This document shows positions 1 through 9,145 of a stretch of 11,561 nucleotides of DNA, piece after piece. Numbering within the stretch: the stretch's first letter is position 1; each line of letters opens with the position of its first letter. Origin of the DNA: an uncultured Collinsella sp. (GTDB lineage: Bacteria > Actinomycetota > Coriobacteriia > Coriobacteriales > Coriobacteriaceae); NCBI GenBank assembly GCA_900548255.1, contig URKH01000068.1, positions 1 to 11,561 of the forward strand, written 5' to 3'. The notes below the pieces were generated by a model. The model did not search any database. It saw only the letters and a list, made by a program, of their open reading frames with translations, and was not told where the DNA came from. A program made the translations under genes and the position numbers.

Positions 1-7
1 GACTACT

Positions 8-1489
<1,482 letters not shown>

Positions 1490-1494
1490 GGCAC

Positions 1495-4400
1495 TTACGC
1501 CTCCTTTTTGGTCGAAGCAGCAGGGCTGGCAACCACGGGCGCAGTGCCCGCCGCACCACCCGCGACATCAAAGCGAGTGACATCCGCGGCACTCGCGCGA
1601 CCGGTCACGATGTCAAACGCCAACTCCTCGGCCTGCGCATGCGTCTTGCCGGCAGCCTCGCCCGCGGCGACAATCGCCAGCACGCGCTCGTACTCGGTCG
1701 GAATGACCTTCACAAAGTGCTTGCTCATCGAGTCGAAGCTATAGAGCAGCTTAATGCCGCGCGGGCTCTGCGTCGCGTCCACGTGCTCCTGGATGAGTTC
1801 TCGAATCTGCACCAGCTCGCCGGCCGTCGGGGCCTTGAGCTCAACGCTCTCGTGGTTCACACGGGCATCGAGCGTGCCGTACTGGTCAAAGACATAGGCC
1901 ACGCCACCCGTCATGCCGGCGGCGAAGTTCTGCCCGACCTCGCCCAGGACGAGCGCCAGACCACCCGTCATGTACTCGCAGCCATGGTTGCCGCAGCCCT
2001 CGACCACCACGGTGGCGCCGGAGTTGCGCACACCAAAGCGCTGGCCGGCAAGACCGTTAATGAAGCCGCGGCCGCTCGTGGCACCAAAGAACGCAACGTT
2101 GCCCACGATGATGTTCTCGTCGAACTTGTAGGTCGCATGCGGGTTGGGGCGCACCGACACCTCGCCGCCCGAAAGGCCCTTGCCAAAGTAGTCGTTGGCA
2201 TCGCCGCACACGTTGAGCGTAATGCCGCGCGGCAAGAAGGCGCCAAAGCTCTGACCGGCCGAACCATCGCAATCGATGGTGATGGAGCCGGCGGGCAGGC
2301 CCTCGGGATGCGCCTTGGTCACCGCGTTGCCCAGGATGGTGCCCACGCAGCGGTTGACGTTGGCGATATCGGCGCGGAAGCGAATCGGACGCAGGTGCGC
2401 ACGGGCATCGGCCGTATAGGGCACAAACAACGTGGAGTCGAGCGTCTTGTCGAGCTCACTGTCCGCGGCCATCTGCGGCAGGAAGTGGAGACCGTCGGCA
2501 CCCGGGATATGAGCACCAAACTCGCAGGTCGCGCTTGCCAGCACGGGCGACAGATCGAGCAGGTTGGCCTTGTGATTGCCCGGGACCTCGATCTGGCGCA
2601 AGCACTCGGGATGGCCGACCATCTCGTCGACGGTGCGGAAGCCCAGGCGTGCCATAACCTCGCGCAGCTGCTCGGCAACAAAGAGCATAAAGTGCTCGAC
2701 GTGCTCGGGCTTGCCGCGGAAGCCGCGACGCAGGCGGCAGTTTTGCGTAGCGATGCCGGCCGGGCAGGTGTCCTGCTGGCAGTCGCGCTGCATGAGGCAG
2801 CCCATCGAGATGAGCGGCATGGTCGCAAAGCCAAACTCCTCGGCGCCCAGCAGGCAGGCGACGGCAACATCGGTGCCGTCCATGAGCTTGCCGTCGGCCT
2901 CGAGCACCACGCGCGAGCGCAGGCCGTTTTGCAGCAGCGTCTGCTGGGCCTCAGCAAGGCCAAGCTCCAGCGGCAGACCGGCGTGCCAGATCGAATCGCG
3001 AGCAGCGGCACCCGAGCCGCCATTGTGGCCGCTGATCAAGATCTTGTCGGCAGCGCCCTTGGCCACACCGGTGGCGATGGTGCCGACGCCGGCCTCGCTG
3101 ACCAGCTTGACCGACACGCGTGCGCCAGGGTTGGCGTTCTTAAGGTCAAAGATGAGCTCGGCCAGGTCTTCGATGGAGTAGATGTCGTGATGCGGCGGAG
3201 GCGAGATCAGGCCGATGCCGGGCGTGGACTGACGGACCTCGGCAATCCAGGGGTAGACCTTCTTGCCGGGCAGGTGGCCACCCTCGCCGGGCTTGGCGCC
3301 CTGGGCCATCTTGATCTGAATCTCGAAGGCGCTGCACAGGTAGCGGCTCGTCACGCCAAAGCGCGCACTTGCCACCTGCTTGATCGCGGAGTTCCTGGAA
3401 TCACCGTTAGCCAGCGGGGTCTCGCGACGCGGATCCTCACCGCCCTCGCCGGAGTTGGAACGGCCGTGCAGGCGGTTCATGGCGATGGCCATGCACTCGT
3501 GTGCTTCCTTGCTGATGGAGCCGTACGACATGGCGCCGGTGTTAAAGCGGCGGACGATGTTGAGCGCGGGCTCGACCTCGTCGAGCGAAACCGGCGTGCG
3601 GCCGCTGGCATCAAAGTCGAGCAAGTCGCGCAGACGCACGGCACGGCCGGTGCGGTGCAGGCGGGCGCTGTACTCCTTAAAGGTGTCGTAGCTGTCCTCA
3701 CGGCAGGCGGTCTGCAGCAGGTAGACGGCCTGGGGGTCGATGAGGTGTTCCTCGCCGCCGAGCGGGCGCCACTTGGTCAGGCCCAGCGTGGGCAGCTGAT
3801 CGGGAGCCGGGCTTTTAAGGATAGCGAGCGCGGCGTCGTAGCGCTCGTTTTGCTCGCGCTCAACGTCCTCGACACCCATACCGCCCACACGGCTCACCGT
3901 GCCGGCGAAGTACGCGTTGACGAACTCCGGAGTAAAGCCGACGGCCTCGAAGATCTGCGCCGAATGGTAGCTCTGCACCGTAGAGATGCCCATCTTGGAC
4001 ATGATGGAGACGATGCCGGCGGTCGCAGCCTTGTTGTAGTTGGCGATGCCCTGCTCGGCCGTCACGTCCAGGTCGCCGTGTGCCGCCAGATCGCGGATGC
4101 ACGCATGCGCGTTATACGGATAGATGCCGCTCGCGGAGTAGCCCACCAGCGCCGCAAAGTCGTGCGGGGACACGGCGTCGCCGCACTCCACCACGATATC
4201 GGCAAAGGTGCGCACGCCGGCACGGATCAGATGGTTGTGCACGCAACCCACGGCGAGCAGCGACGGCACGGGGACCTCGCCCGCAGCGGCGCGATCGCTC
4301 AGCACCACGATGTTCACGCCATCGCGCACCGCAGCCTCAACGTCCTCTGCAAGCTGCTTGAGCGCAGCCTGCAGCGCGCCCTCGCCGGCATTGCGGCGGT

Positions 4401-6192
4401 ACACGGCACGGAAACGGCGGGTCTTAAAGCCCACGCGGTCGATGGCGCAAATGCGGTCAAACTCCTCCTTGCTCAGCAGCGGTCGCTCCAAGCGAACCAG
4501 CTGGCAGGCCGTACGGGAGTCCTCGAGCAGGTTACCGTGATTGCCCAGGTAGAGCGTGGTCGAGGTGACCATATGCTCGCGCAGGGCGTCGATCGGCGGG
4601 TTCGTGACCTGGGCAAACAGCTGATAGAAGTAGTCAAAGAACGAGCGCGTCTTCTTGGACAGGCAGGCCAGCGGCGCATCGATGCCCATCGAGGCGAGCG
4701 GTGCCTTGCCCTGCTGGGCCATGGGACGCACGACCTCGTCGACGTCATCCCAGTGGTAGCCGAGCTTGGCCATACGCACGGCGGCGGGCACCTCGGCGTC
4801 CTCGGCGGGCGTTGCCGCGGCAGGCCTATCGAGCGCGTCGACGGTCAGCGTCTCCTCGGCAATCCAATCACGGTAGGGCTTTTCCTTAGCGTAACGGGCG
4901 CGCAGCTCATCGTTGTAGATGACGCGACCGCGGGCAAAGTCGACCTCGAGCATCTGGCCTGGTCCCAGGCAGCCGCTCGTCAGGATGTTCTCGGGGCTCA
5001 CCTCGATGGTGCCTACCTCGCTTGCCAGCATAAAACGACCGTCGCGCGTCACATAGTAGCGGGCGGGACGCAGGCCGTTACGGTCGAGGGCGGCACCCAA
5101 GGTACGGCCGTCGGTAAAGGCGATGGCGGCCGGGCCATCCCACGGCTCCATGAGCATGGACTGGTAAGCGTCGTAGGCGCGGCGCTCCTCACTCAGGCTG
5201 TCGTTGTGGTCCCACGGCTCGGGCAGCAGCATGGACGCGGCACGCGTAAGCGGGCGACCGTTCATGACCAAGAATTCGAGCACGTTGTCCAGAATCGCGG
5301 AGTCGGAACCCTCGCGGTTGATGATGGGCATCACGCGCTCAAGATCGTGCTGCAGCACGGGGCTGTACAGGTTGGGTTCGCGGGCGCGAATCCAGTTGAC
5401 GTTGCCCTTGAGGGTGTTGATCTCGCCGTTATGGATGATAAAGCGGTTGGGGTGCGCACGCTCCCAGCTGGGCGTGGTGTTGGTGGAGTAGCGCGAGTGG
5501 ACGAGCGCCACGGCCGTTTTGACGGCGGCGTCGTTGAGGTCGATGAAGAAGCGGCGCATCTGTGTGGCGACGAGCATGCCCTTGTACACGATAGTGCGCG
5601 AGCTCATGGAGCACACGTAGAAGATCTTGTCGCGCAGAGCGAACTCAGCGTCGGCCTTCTTCTCGATGGTGCGGCGGCACACGTACAGGCGACGCTCAAA
5701 GGCATCGCCGGCGGGCGTGTCGTCCGGACGGCCCAGGAATGCCTGCAGGATAGTAGGCATACAGGCGCGGGCCGTCTCGCCCAGGTCGTGCGGATCGACC
5801 GGCACCTCGCGCCAAAAGAGCAGCGGCACGCCGGCCTCGGCGCAGCCTTCCTCAAACACGCGACGGGCATCCTCTACGCCCTTATCGTCCTGCGGAAAGA
5901 ACAGCATGGCCACGCCATAGTCGCCCTCTGCCGGCAGAATCTGGCCGCACTTTTGAGCCTCTTTACGAAAAAAGTGATGCGGGACCTGGAACAGGATGCC
6001 AGCGCCGTCGCCGGTGTTCTTCTCGAGGCCCGTGCCACCGCGGTGCTCCAAGTTAACCAAAATGGACAGCGCGTCATCCAGAATCTGGTGATGGCGCTCG
6101 CCGTTGATATCGGCAAGCGCGCCGATGCCGCATGCATCGTGGTCGAATTCGGGGCGATAAAGGCCCTGCTGCTGAGCGGAATCTGCCTGCAT
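1495..6192 (-). CDS. gltB: Glutamate synthase large (alpha) subunit
   Basis: The enzyme releases ammonia from glutamine and channels it to 2-oxoglutarate, giving glutamate; it works with GltD encoded just downstream. The 1565 residues are normal to slightly long for the family. Cys21 (DACGIG) would be the N-terminal nucleophile after removal of a 20-residue propeptide, as is known for this family. The class II glutamine amidotransferase domain covers roughly residues 21-440, with SRYSTNTTPSWERAHP and the HNGEINTLKGN motif. The central domain lies at about 500-770. The FMN-binding synthase domain, about 840-1230, has PGEGGHLPGKK near 967 and GHNGGSGA near 1053. The 3Fe-4S cysteines are Cys1132, Cys1138 and Cys1143 (CLMQRDCQQDTC). 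The C-terminal GXGXG beta-helix domain (about 1290-1490) includes GNHGCEYMTGG near 1400. The start at 6192 has a GGGGAGGA-type ribosome site at 6199-6206. All key residues are present, and no frameshift is seen. Confidence 0.97.
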   Translation of the reverse strand: MQADSAQQQGLYRPEFDHDACGIGALADINGERHHQILDDALSILVNLEHRGGTGLEKNTGDGAGILFQVPHHFFRKEAQKCGQILPAEGDYGVAMLFFPQDDKGVEDARRVFEEGCAEAGVPLLFWREVPVDPHDLGETARACMPTILQAFLGRPDDTPAGDAFERRLYVCRRTIEKKADAEFALRDKIFYVCSMSSRTIVYKGMLVATQMRRFFIDLNDAAVKTAVALVHSRYSTNTTPSWERAHPNRFIIHNGEINTLKGNVNWIRAREPNLYSPVLQHDLERVMPIINREGSDSAILDNVLEFLVMNGRPLTRAASMLLPEPWDHNDSLSEERRAYDAYQSMLMEPWDGPAAIAFTDGRTLGAALDRNGLRPARYYVTRDGRFMLASEVGTIEVSPENILTSGCLGPGQMLEVDFARGRVIYNDELRARYAKEKPYRDWIAEETLTVDALDRPAAATPAEDAEVPAAVRMAKLGYHWDDVDEVVRPMAQQGKAPLASMGIDAPLACLSKKTRSFFDYFYQLFAQVTNPPIDALREHMVTSTTLYLGNHGNLLEDSRTACQLVRLERPLLSKEEFDRICAIDRVGFKTRRFRAVYRRNAGEGALQAALKQLAEDVEAAVRDGVNIVVLSDRAAAGEVPVPSLLAVGCVHNHLIRAGVRTFADIVVECGDAVSPHDFAALVGYSASGIYPYNAHACIRDLAAHGDLDVTAEQGIANYNKAATAGIVSIMSKMGISTVQSYHSAQIFEAVGFTPEFVNAYFAGTVSRVGGMGVEDVEREQNERYDAALAILKSPAPDQLPTLGLTKWRPLGGEEHLIDPQAVYLLQTACREDSYDTFKEYSARLHRTGRAVRLRDLLDFDASGRTPVSLDEVEPALNIVRRFNTGAMSYGSISKEAHECMAIAMNRLHGRSNSGEGGEDPRRETPLANGDSRNSAIKQVASARFGVTSRYLCSAFEIQIKMAQGAKPGEGGHLPGKKVYPWIAEVRQSTPGIGLISPPPHHDIYSIEDLAELIFDLKNANPGARVSVKLVSEAGVGTIATGVAKGAADKILISGHNGGSGAAARDSIWHAGLPLELGLAEAQQTLLQNGLRSRVVLEADGKLMDGTDVAVACLLGAEEFGFATMPLISMGCLMQRDCQQDTCPAGIATQNCRLRRGFRGKPEHVEHFMLFVAEQLREVMARLGFRTVDEMVGHPECLRQIEVPGNHKANLLDLSPVLASATCEFGAHIPGADGLHFLPQMAADSELDKTLDSTLFVPYTADARAHLRPIRFRADIANVNRCVGTILGNAVTKAHPEGLPAGSITIDCDGSAGQSFGAFLPRGITLNVCGDANDYFGKGLSGGEVSVRPNPHATYKFDENIIVGNVAFFGATSGRGFINGLAGQRFGVRNSGATVVVEGCGNHGCEYMTGGLALVLGEVGQNFAAGMTGGVAYVFDQYGTLDARVNHESVELKAPTAGELVQIRELIQEHVDATQSPRGIKLLYSFDSMSKHFVKVIPTEYERVLAIVAAGEAAGKTHAQAEELAFDIVTGRASAADVTRFDVAGGAAGTAPVVASPAASTKKEA

Positions 6193-6377
6193 CGCGATCC
6201 TCCCCTAGATATTTAGACAGTCAGTTGACTAGGCATACTAGGAGCATCGCCGGCCCGCTGTGTTTCCCGCCCGTTTCGAAACAATCGCGTAACGCACACC
6301 TTACGAGTGGACACCGCCGACCTCAAGGGCGACAACATAGGCCCCAAGTTCGGCCTGCAAACTCACCTCTTCAAACA
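6193..6377 (-). promoter_or_regulatory. gltB upstream region, no clear promoter
   Basis: This is the gene-free leader of gltB. I could not identify a convincing -35/-10 pair. The best weak candidate on the minus strand is TTGAGG with a 17-bp spacer to TAAGGT, far upstream. Two small dyads could be operators: AGTCA-GT-TGACT at 6219-6230, close to the gltB ribosome site, and the palindrome GTTTCGAAAC at 6273-6282. Neither matches a regulator site I can name. No believable coding frame is present. Confidence 0.3.
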
Positions 6378-6512
6378 TCTCAATCTGTAACACGAAGGGC
6401 CGGTTTTGGCGGCAAACTGTTACAGATCGAGACATTCCATAGGACCATTTCTTCCTGTCTCGATCTGTAACACCTAGGCCCAATTTCCATCCCTAGTTGT
6501 TACAGATCGAGA
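6378..6512 (+). repeat. Array A: four alternating 15-bp arms, 40-bp period
   Basis: Four copies of a 15-bp arm start at 6378, 6418, 6458 and 6498, exactly 40 bp apart. Arms 1 and 3 read TCTCRATCTGTAACA on the plus strand; arms 2 and 4 are its reverse complement. Every interval is 25 bp. The two left-right pairs can form hairpins: the second extends by 5 bp after one mismatch, and the first has a single mismatch at arm position 5. The array sits between the divergent gltB and gpmA genes, upstream of the predicted gpmA promoter. The inner intervals share a GrcCCnnTTT core with array B, which shows that both arrays face the same way. The arms are not CRISPR repeats: they alternate in orientation and the intervals are homologous to each other. 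Family and function are unknown to me. Confidence 0.93.
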
Positions 6513-6570
6513 CATTTCGGCAGCCCCCCTTCACCATCCCATTCAAATAGAACAATTTTGTTAGTCTTGG

Positions 6571-6599
6571 TTAACTTTTAAGCTTAAAACGGGTATCCT
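6571..6599 (+). promoter_or_regulatory. Candidate gpmA promoter with embedded palindrome
   Basis: A sigma-70-like pair is visible: -35 TTAACT (6571-6576) and -10 TATCCT (6594-6599), 17 bp apart, each matching 4 of 6 consensus bases. Transcription would begin near 6606, giving a leader of about 46 nt that ends in the AGGAGG site at 6641-6646. A perfect 14-bp palindrome, TTTTAAGCTTAAAA (6576-6589), fills most of the spacer, where a bound repressor would block RNA polymerase. The regulator is not identifiable from the sequence. Confidence 0.5.
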
Positions 6600-6651
6600 T
6601 TGCGGCGTCAAGCAAACGGCACGCACACCGTGCCAGATCAAGGAGGCCCCT

Positions 6652-7425
6652 ATGGCGCACCAAGCAGACCAGCAGACGATGCAACTCGTCCTTATCCGTC
6701 ACGGAGAGTCCGAGTGGAACAAGCTCAACCTGTTCACCGGCTGGACCGATGTCGAGCTCACCGACACGGGCCGCGAAGAGGCGGCGGCAGGCGGCCGCGC
6801 CCTCAAAGAAGCCGGTTTCGACTTTGACGTCTGCTACACTTCGCGTCTCAAGCGCGCGATCCACACCCTCAACATCGTGCTCGGCCAAATGGATCGCGAG
6901 TGGCTGCCCGTCATCAAATCCTGGAAGCTCAACGAGCGCCACTACGGTGCGTTGCAGGGTCTCAACAAGGCCGATGCCGCCGCGGAGCACGGCGACGAAC
7001 AGGTGCTCATCTGGCGCCGCTCCTTCGATGTCTGCCCGCCGGCACTCGAGCCGGACGACGCGCGCGACCCCCACACCCAGGAGCAATACCGCGACGTCGC
7101 GCCCGATCAGCTGCCCTATACCGAGTGCCTCAAGGACACGATCGCCCGCGCCTGGCCCTATTTCGAAGACGAGATTCGCCCCCAGATGCTCGCCGGCAAG
7201 CGCGTACTCATCGCCGCACACGGCAACTCCCTGCGCTCACTCGTCATGAAGCTCGAGCACCTCACGCCCGAGGAGATCCTCAAGGTCAACATCCCCACCG
7301 GCGTGCCGCTCGTCTACACCTTCGACACCGATTTCAACGTCCTCGACAAGCGCTACATCGGCGACCCGGCGACCATCGCCGCCAAGATCGACGCCGTGGC
7401 CAATCAGGGCAAAGCACACAAGTAG
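6652..7425 (+). CDS. gpmA: 2,3-bisphosphoglycerate-dependent phosphoglycerate mutase
   Basis: This enzyme interconverts 3-phosphoglycerate and 2-phosphoglycerate in glycolysis and gluconeogenesis, using a phosphohistidine primed by 2,3-bisphosphoglycerate and needing no metal. The 257 residues match the roughly 250-residue bacterial dPGM family. LIRHGESEWN places Arg16 and the phosphorylated His17; TSRLKRAI gives Arg65 and Arg68; NERHYGALQG gives Glu95; AAHGNSLR gives the second catalytic histidine, His190. All are offset by six from E. coli GpmA (His11, Glu89, His184), so the protein differs mainly by a short N-terminal extension. The start at 6652 follows AGGAGG (6641-6646) with 5-nt spacing; the internal Met10 has no such site. 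The transporter gene follows 75 bp later on the same strand with no terminator between, suggesting co-transcription. Confidence 0.96.
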   Translation: MAHQADQQTMQLVLIRHGESEWNKLNLFTGWTDVELTDTGREEAAAGGRALKEAGFDFDVCYTSRLKRAIHTLNIVLGQMDREWLPVIKSWKLNERHYGALQGLNKADAAAEHGDEQVLIWRRSFDVCPPALEPDDARDPHTQEQYRDVAPDQLPYTECLKDTIARAWPYFEDEIRPQMLAGKRVLIAAHGNSLRSLVMKLEHLTPEEILKVNIPTGVPLVYTFDTDFNVLDKRYIGDPATIAAKIDAVANQGKAHK

Positions 7426-7443
7426 CCCCAACCCAAAACCGAC

Positions 7444-7478
7444 GCGTGGCGCCGCACGGCCCAGATGCGACGTCACGC
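7444..7478 (+). other. Intergenic hairpin between gpmA and mntH
   Basis: GCGTGGCG (7444-7451) and CGTCACGC (7471-7478) can pair over 8 bp with one G-U pair, around a 19-nt loop. No U-tract follows, so this is not a standard intrinsic terminator. It lies just before the mntH ribosome site at 7490-7494 and might act as an mRNA processing or stability element; chance pairing in GC-rich DNA is also possible. Confidence 0.3.
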
Positions 7479-7500
7479 CGCCCATACACAGGAGCGCACC

Positions 7501-8757
7501 ATGCTCAACCATCTCAAACAACACTTTGGTTCCCGGCGCACCGGCGGTCACGGAGGCCTAGACATTGCGCGGCATATCGGCCCCGGGCTGCTCGTGACCG
7601 TCGGCTTTATCGACCCGGGCAACTGGGCCTCCAATATGGCCGCGGGCTCGCAGTTTGGCTACGCGCTGCTGTGGATCGTCACGCTGTCCACGATTATGCT
7701 CATCGTGCTGCAGCACAACGCGGCTCACCTGGGTATCGCCACGGGCGCCTGCCTTGCCGAGGCCACGACACGTTACCTCCCCCGCTTCGTCGGGCGTACG
7801 GTGCTCGCCAGCGCCTATCTCGCGACCATCGCCACCGCCATGGCCGAAGTCCTGGGCGGCGCGATTGCCCTTCAAATGCTCTTTGGGCTGCCCGTGCGCG
7901 CGGGCTGCGTCATCGTGGCGGCAGTATCGATGGCGATGCTCATGACGGGCTCCTACAAGCGCGCCGAACGCTGGATCATCGCCTTCGTGGGTGTGGTGGG
8001 ACTCTCGTTTTTAGCAGAGCTCGCGCTGGTCAAAGTCGACTGGCCGCAAGCAACCGCAAGCTGGATCATCCCCAGCATGCCTGCCGACTCGGCAACGATT
8101 ATCGTGAGTGTCCTGGGTGCGGTCGTTATGCCACACAACCTTTTTCTGCACTCCGAGGTCATCCAATCCATGCACTTCGAAGGCCAAGGCGAGCAAGTTA
8201 TCGAAGAACGTCTGCACTACGAGCTCTTCGACACGCTCTTTTCGATGGGCGTGGGCTGGGCAATCAACTCGGCCATGGTCATCCTTGCCGCAACGACCTT
8301 CTTTGCGCACGGCATGGTCGTAGACGACCTCGCCGTCGCAGCGGCCACGCTCTCCCCCATCTTGGGCCCGGCGAGCTCGACCATCTTTGCGGTAGCGCTG
8401 CTGTTCGCGGGCCTCTCGAGTAGCGTGACGGCGGGCATGGCGGCAGGCACCATCACTGCGGGCATGCTCGACGAGGAATACGACATCCACGACCGACATT
8501 CCTCGATCGGGGTGGCGGCCTGTTTCGTCGGCGCAGTGGCGGCGTGCTTGGTCGTCCCGAATCCTTTTGAGGGTCTCATTTGGAGTCAGGCACTGCTGTC
8601 GCTTCAGCTGCCGATTACGGTCTTTGTGCTCATACGACTCACCAGTTCGCCCCGCGTCATGGGCAAATACGCCAACTCGCGCCCGCTCAACGCGCTGCTC
8701 GTAGGGATCGGTGCCATCGTGACGATTCTCGATGTCGTGTTGTTGACAGGGATGTAA
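7501..8757 (+). CDS. mntH: Nramp-family divalent metal (Mn/Fe) transporter
   Basis: This membrane protein probably imports Mn2+ and/or Fe2+ driven by protons. The 418 residues form about 11 hydrophobic segments. The first carries the Nramp signature IDPGN, with metal ligands Asp38 and Asn41. The sixth carries GAVVMPHNLFLHS, with Ala207 and Met210 at the other known ligand positions. The methionine favours a transition-metal transporter over Nramp-related magnesium transporters, in which, as I recall, it is not kept. GLSSSVTAGMAAGTITAG (about residues 304-321) corresponds to the conserved later helix. I chose the start at 7501 because AGGAG (7490-7494) sits 6 nt upstream; an in-frame ATG at 7465 would overlay that site with an unusual charged leader. 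It follows gpmA in one apparent operon. No yybP-ykoY Mn riboswitch and no named metalloregulator site is visible in the 75-bp gap. No U-tract terminator follows; array B begins 28 bp after the stop. Metal specificity is inferred. Confidence 0.92.
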   Translation: MLNHLKQHFGSRRTGGHGGLDIARHIGPGLLVTVGFIDPGNWASNMAAGSQFGYALLWIVTLSTIMLIVLQHNAAHLGIATGACLAEATTRYLPRFVGRTVLASAYLATIATAMAEVLGGAIALQMLFGLPVRAGCVIVAAVSMAMLMTGSYKRAERWIIAFVGVVGLSFLAELALVKVDWPQATASWIIPSMPADSATIIVSVLGAVVMPHNLFLHSEVIQSMHFEGQGEQVIEERLHYELFDTLFSMGVGWAINSAMVILAATTFFAHGMVVDDLAVAAATLSPILGPASSTIFAVALLFAGLSSSVTAGMAAGTITAGMLDEEYDIHDRHSSIGVAACFVGAVAACLVVPNPFEGLIWSQALLSLQLPITVFVLIRLTSSPRVMGKYANSRPLNALLVGIGAIVTILDVVLLTGM

Positions 8758-8785
8758 TGGGACGGGGCACCTACCCAGGCAAACG

Positions 8786-9000
8786 TCTCGATCTGTAACA
8801 TCTAGACCCTCTTTTGATGTCTAGATGTTACAGATCGAGATCATTCCGAAGGACAGCTCCGTTTGTCTCAATCTGTAACAAGTGGACCCAATTTCCACCG
8901 TTAGATGTTACAGATTGAGATCTTCTTCCGGACGGTTTTGGTTTGTCTCGATCTGTAACAGGAAGACCCGTTTTGAGCCGTTAGACGTTACAGATTAAGA
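8786..9000 (+). repeat. Array B: six alternating 15-bp arms, 40-bp period
   Basis: Six arms start at 8786, 8826, 8866, 8906, 8946 and 8986, exactly 40 bp apart and alternating in orientation; every interval is 25 bp. Arms 1-5 match TCTCRATCTGTAACA or its complement exactly. The last arm is decayed, with changes at arm positions 4 and 15. The first pair extends to a perfect 21-bp stem (8786-8806 with 8820-8840) around a 13-nt loop. The second pair carries a matched A/T change at arm position 5 in both arms, a compensatory difference. Inner intervals share GrcCCnnTTT...TAGA; outer intervals share GGAC and end in TG. The array lies in the convergent spacer between mntH and the rubredoxin gene and, like array A, is unassigned. 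Positions 9001-9067 hold nothing recognisable. Confidence 0.94.
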
Positions 9001-9069
9001 CAAAAGGTCGACCGGACTCACAACAGACAGGATCGGCCAACAGCAACCGTGATCCCTTGGGGACGGAGG

Positions 9070-9105
9070 AAAAGGGCCCCGGCCGAGAATTCGACCGAGG
9101 CCCTT
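9070..9105 (-). terminator. Intrinsic terminator of the rubredoxin transcript
   Basis: AAGGGCC (9072-9078) pairs with GGCCCTT (9099-9105), and the inner GGCCGA/TCGACC pairing extends the stem, with a G-U pair only in the minus-strand RNA. On that strand the hairpin runs into a short UUUU tract (plus-strand A's at 9070-9073). It lies about 40 bp beyond the rubredoxin stop. The U-tract is short, so efficiency may be moderate. Confidence 0.75.
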
Positions 9106-9145
9106 GGACAGAGCTATGCGTTGATACAAGCCGTGTGTCTGCGAG

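Noticed and set aside
7426..7500. yybP-ykoY manganese riboswitch before mntH
   Set aside because: The 75-bp gap is too short and shows only a simple hairpin, without the conserved paired internal loops of that riboswitch.
6900..8423. A 507-codon frame spanning gpmA and mntH in another phase
   Set aside because: It is Arg/His-rich and domain-free, and crosses two genes whose frames carry all catalytic and metal-binding motifs.
8786..8840. Intrinsic terminator of mntH
   Set aside because: The stem is strong but no U-tract follows on either strand, and the same element lies between divergent genes at array A.
8786..9000. CRISPR array
   Set aside because: Arms alternate in orientation, are only 15 bp long, and the intervals are homologous within classes, unlike unique spacers. 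No cas gene is present.
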